A stretch of DNA of 64,000 nt from Rapana venosa (taxonomy: Eukaryota > Mollusca > Gastropoda > Neogastropoda > Muricidae), in the NCBI GenBank assembly GCA_028751875.1, contig CM054140.1:47197551-47261550 (forward strand), given 5' to 3'. A program made the position numbers and the translations under genes. Every line of letters begins with the position of its first letter. The first letter of the stretch is position 1. Positions 62,641 through 64,000 of the stretch are shown here, piece by piece. The notes under the pieces were generated by a model that was given only the letters and a program-made list of their open reading frames with translations, searched no databases and had not been told where the DNA came from.

Positions 62641-62930
62641 CCTTTTTTACACTCTGGGGGTCCACCCAGAATGTACTCCCTTAACTCATTCCCCGAGAAT
62701 CACCAAACTGAAATACACGCTACAAAAAGGGAATTTGGTATGTGCTGTTTTTGAAGTACCCTAAAACAGCCATACTCCCGCTTCAAGGATTTTTGTGCTC
62801 TGAGGGGATGATTACACGGAATGCTAACGTCCTCAGCTGGCCTTGTATCCTTTCCCTTTTGGGTACAAGAAAGCAATGGGTGTCCCATGGGGACCTTATC
62901 TTAGCTGTCTCCTTGGGAGAGGGGCGGTGC
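62640..62930 (+). repeat. dispersed repeat E, partial
   Basis: ACACTCTGGGGGTCCACCCA, GAGAATCACCAAACTGAAAT and CAGCCATACTCCCGCTTCAA. Unique-looking sequence follows to 62930. Confidence 0.5.
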
Positions 62931-62954
62931 TGTTTAAAGATTGAATTTGTTTCC

Positions 62955-63965
62955 TGTTTGGGATGTTGTTGTTTTGTTGTTTGTTTGTTGTTGCTGATGT
63001 TTTGACAAAAATGATTGTATTATTTGTTGCCCTTTTTCGGGATTGTTGTTGTTGTTGTTGTTGTTGTTAGGTTTTTTGTTGCGTTTGTTACAAAACTGAT
63101 TTAATTTTTTGTTCCTTTTTTGGGATTTTTTGTTTTGTTGGGTTTTTTTTTTGGTTTGTGTTGGAGTTGTTGACAAAACGACCGATATTATTTTTTGCCT
63201 TGTCGGGGTTGTTTTTTGTCGCGTTGTTGTTGTAATTTGTTTTTTGCGATGTTGAAAAAAACTGACTGAAATTTTTTGTTCCTTTTTTTCGGGATGTTTT
63301 TTGTCGTCGTTGTTGTTGTTAGGTTTGTTGTGTGATGTTTTGACAAAACTGATTGATATTATTTGTTGCCCTTGTTCGGGATTTTTTGTTGCGCGTTTTG
63401 TGTAAGGTTGTTTTTGCTGATTTTTTGAAAAAGCTGATATTTATTTGTTGCCTTGTTCGGGATTTTTTGTTGTCGTCGTTGTTTTTGTAAGGTTTTTTGT
63501 TTGCTGATGTTGTTTTAAAAAACTGATTGATAATTTGTTGCCTTGTTTGGGGTTTTTTGTCGCGTGTTGTTGTTGTTAGGTTTGTTTTGCTGATGTTGTT
63601 GACAAAACTGATTGATATTATTTGTTGCCTTGTTTGGGGTTGTTTTTTTTTCGCGTTTTTTAAGGTTTGTTGTTTCTGATGTTGTTGACAAAACTGACTG
63701 ATATTATTTGTTTTCCTTGTTCGGGTTGTTTGTTGTCGTCGTGTTGTTTTAAGGTTTTGTTTTTCGATGTTGTTGACAAAAAATGATTGATATTATTTGT
63801 TGCCTTGTTCCCGGGGTTTTTTTTTCGTCGTCGTGTTGTTGTTAGGTTTGTTTTTGCTGATGTTGTTGAAAAAATGATTGATATATTTTTTGCCTTGTTC
63901 GGGGTTGTTTGTCGTCCGTTTTTTGTAAATTTTTTTTGTTTCTGATGCGTTACAAAAACTTATAT
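62955..63965 (+). repeat. degenerate satellite of about 88 bp
   Basis: About eleven diverged tandem copies of a unit containing GACAAAACTGATTGATATTA, TTTGTTGCCTTGTTCGGGAT, TTGTCGTCGTTGTTGTTGTT and AGGTTTGTTTTTGCTGATGT. The anchor GATTGATATTATTTGTTGCC recurs at intervals of about 85-95 bp. Unit length varies mainly in the T runs. Confidence 0.85.
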
Positions 63966-64000
63966 AATTACTGACTGAAGTTCCTTTTAGTTAAAATGGG

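Overview
The window looks like nuclear DNA of an invertebrate animal, most likely a marine gastropod mollusc. This is inferred from style, not from a marker gene. It has very dense (CT)n, (CA)n and (GATA)n microsatellites, several tRNA-headed SINE families, 5'-truncated non-LTR retrotransposons with RTE-, L2- and CR1/Jockey-like coding remnants, and sparse GC-rich, intron-split coding sequence. No bacterial operons, rRNA operon or CRISPR array are visible.

Layout. 1-9.98 kb is repeat-rich. It holds microsatellites, a LINE C-terminus with a CPLC..H...CC knuckle (4.14-4.77 kb), a full-length SINE (5.56-5.91 kb), one intact intronless ORF on the minus strand (7013-7972) and a decayed RTE-like LINE split by a SINE (8.44-9.97 kb). 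9.98-23.9 kb carries the main gene: five plus-strand exons (about 10357-10691, 11729-11932, 12794-13737, 16253-16630 and 19507-21855) whose splice phases agree. Together they encode a short glycosylatable juxtamembrane stretch, one transmembrane helix and a cytoplasmic tail of about 1,290 residues. Its introns are filled with SINEs, and its probable 3' UTR contains a 24-bp satellite. I do not recognise the protein.

24-59.5 kb is mostly repeats. A short minus-strand C-terminal exon lies at 33294-33435. A second, frameshifted paralogue of the 7.0-kb ORF lies at 42543-43538. A 5'-truncated LINE with a readable reverse transcriptase (52462-53612) sits inside a SINE and is bounded by a 12-bp target-site duplication. 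SINE families, named here for convenience: A (tRNA-like head, CAACAAGAGAGTTGTCCC core, AAAT tail), B (CGGGATAGCC head, long body ending TTCCATTATCCTC), C (tRNA-like head, tail with TCCGACTTCGG) and D (tRNA A-box-like start fused to a 5S rRNA-like internal control region).

59.57-62.64 kb is almost pure homopolymer runs. It switches abruptly from A/C-only to G/T-only near 60905 and is probably a low-quality consensus. 62.96-63.96 kb is a degenerate satellite of about 88 bp.

The strongest leads are the duplicated intronless gene family, the chimeric tRNA/5S SINE, the unrecognised membrane protein with its homopolymer frameshifts, and the nested LINE insertion.
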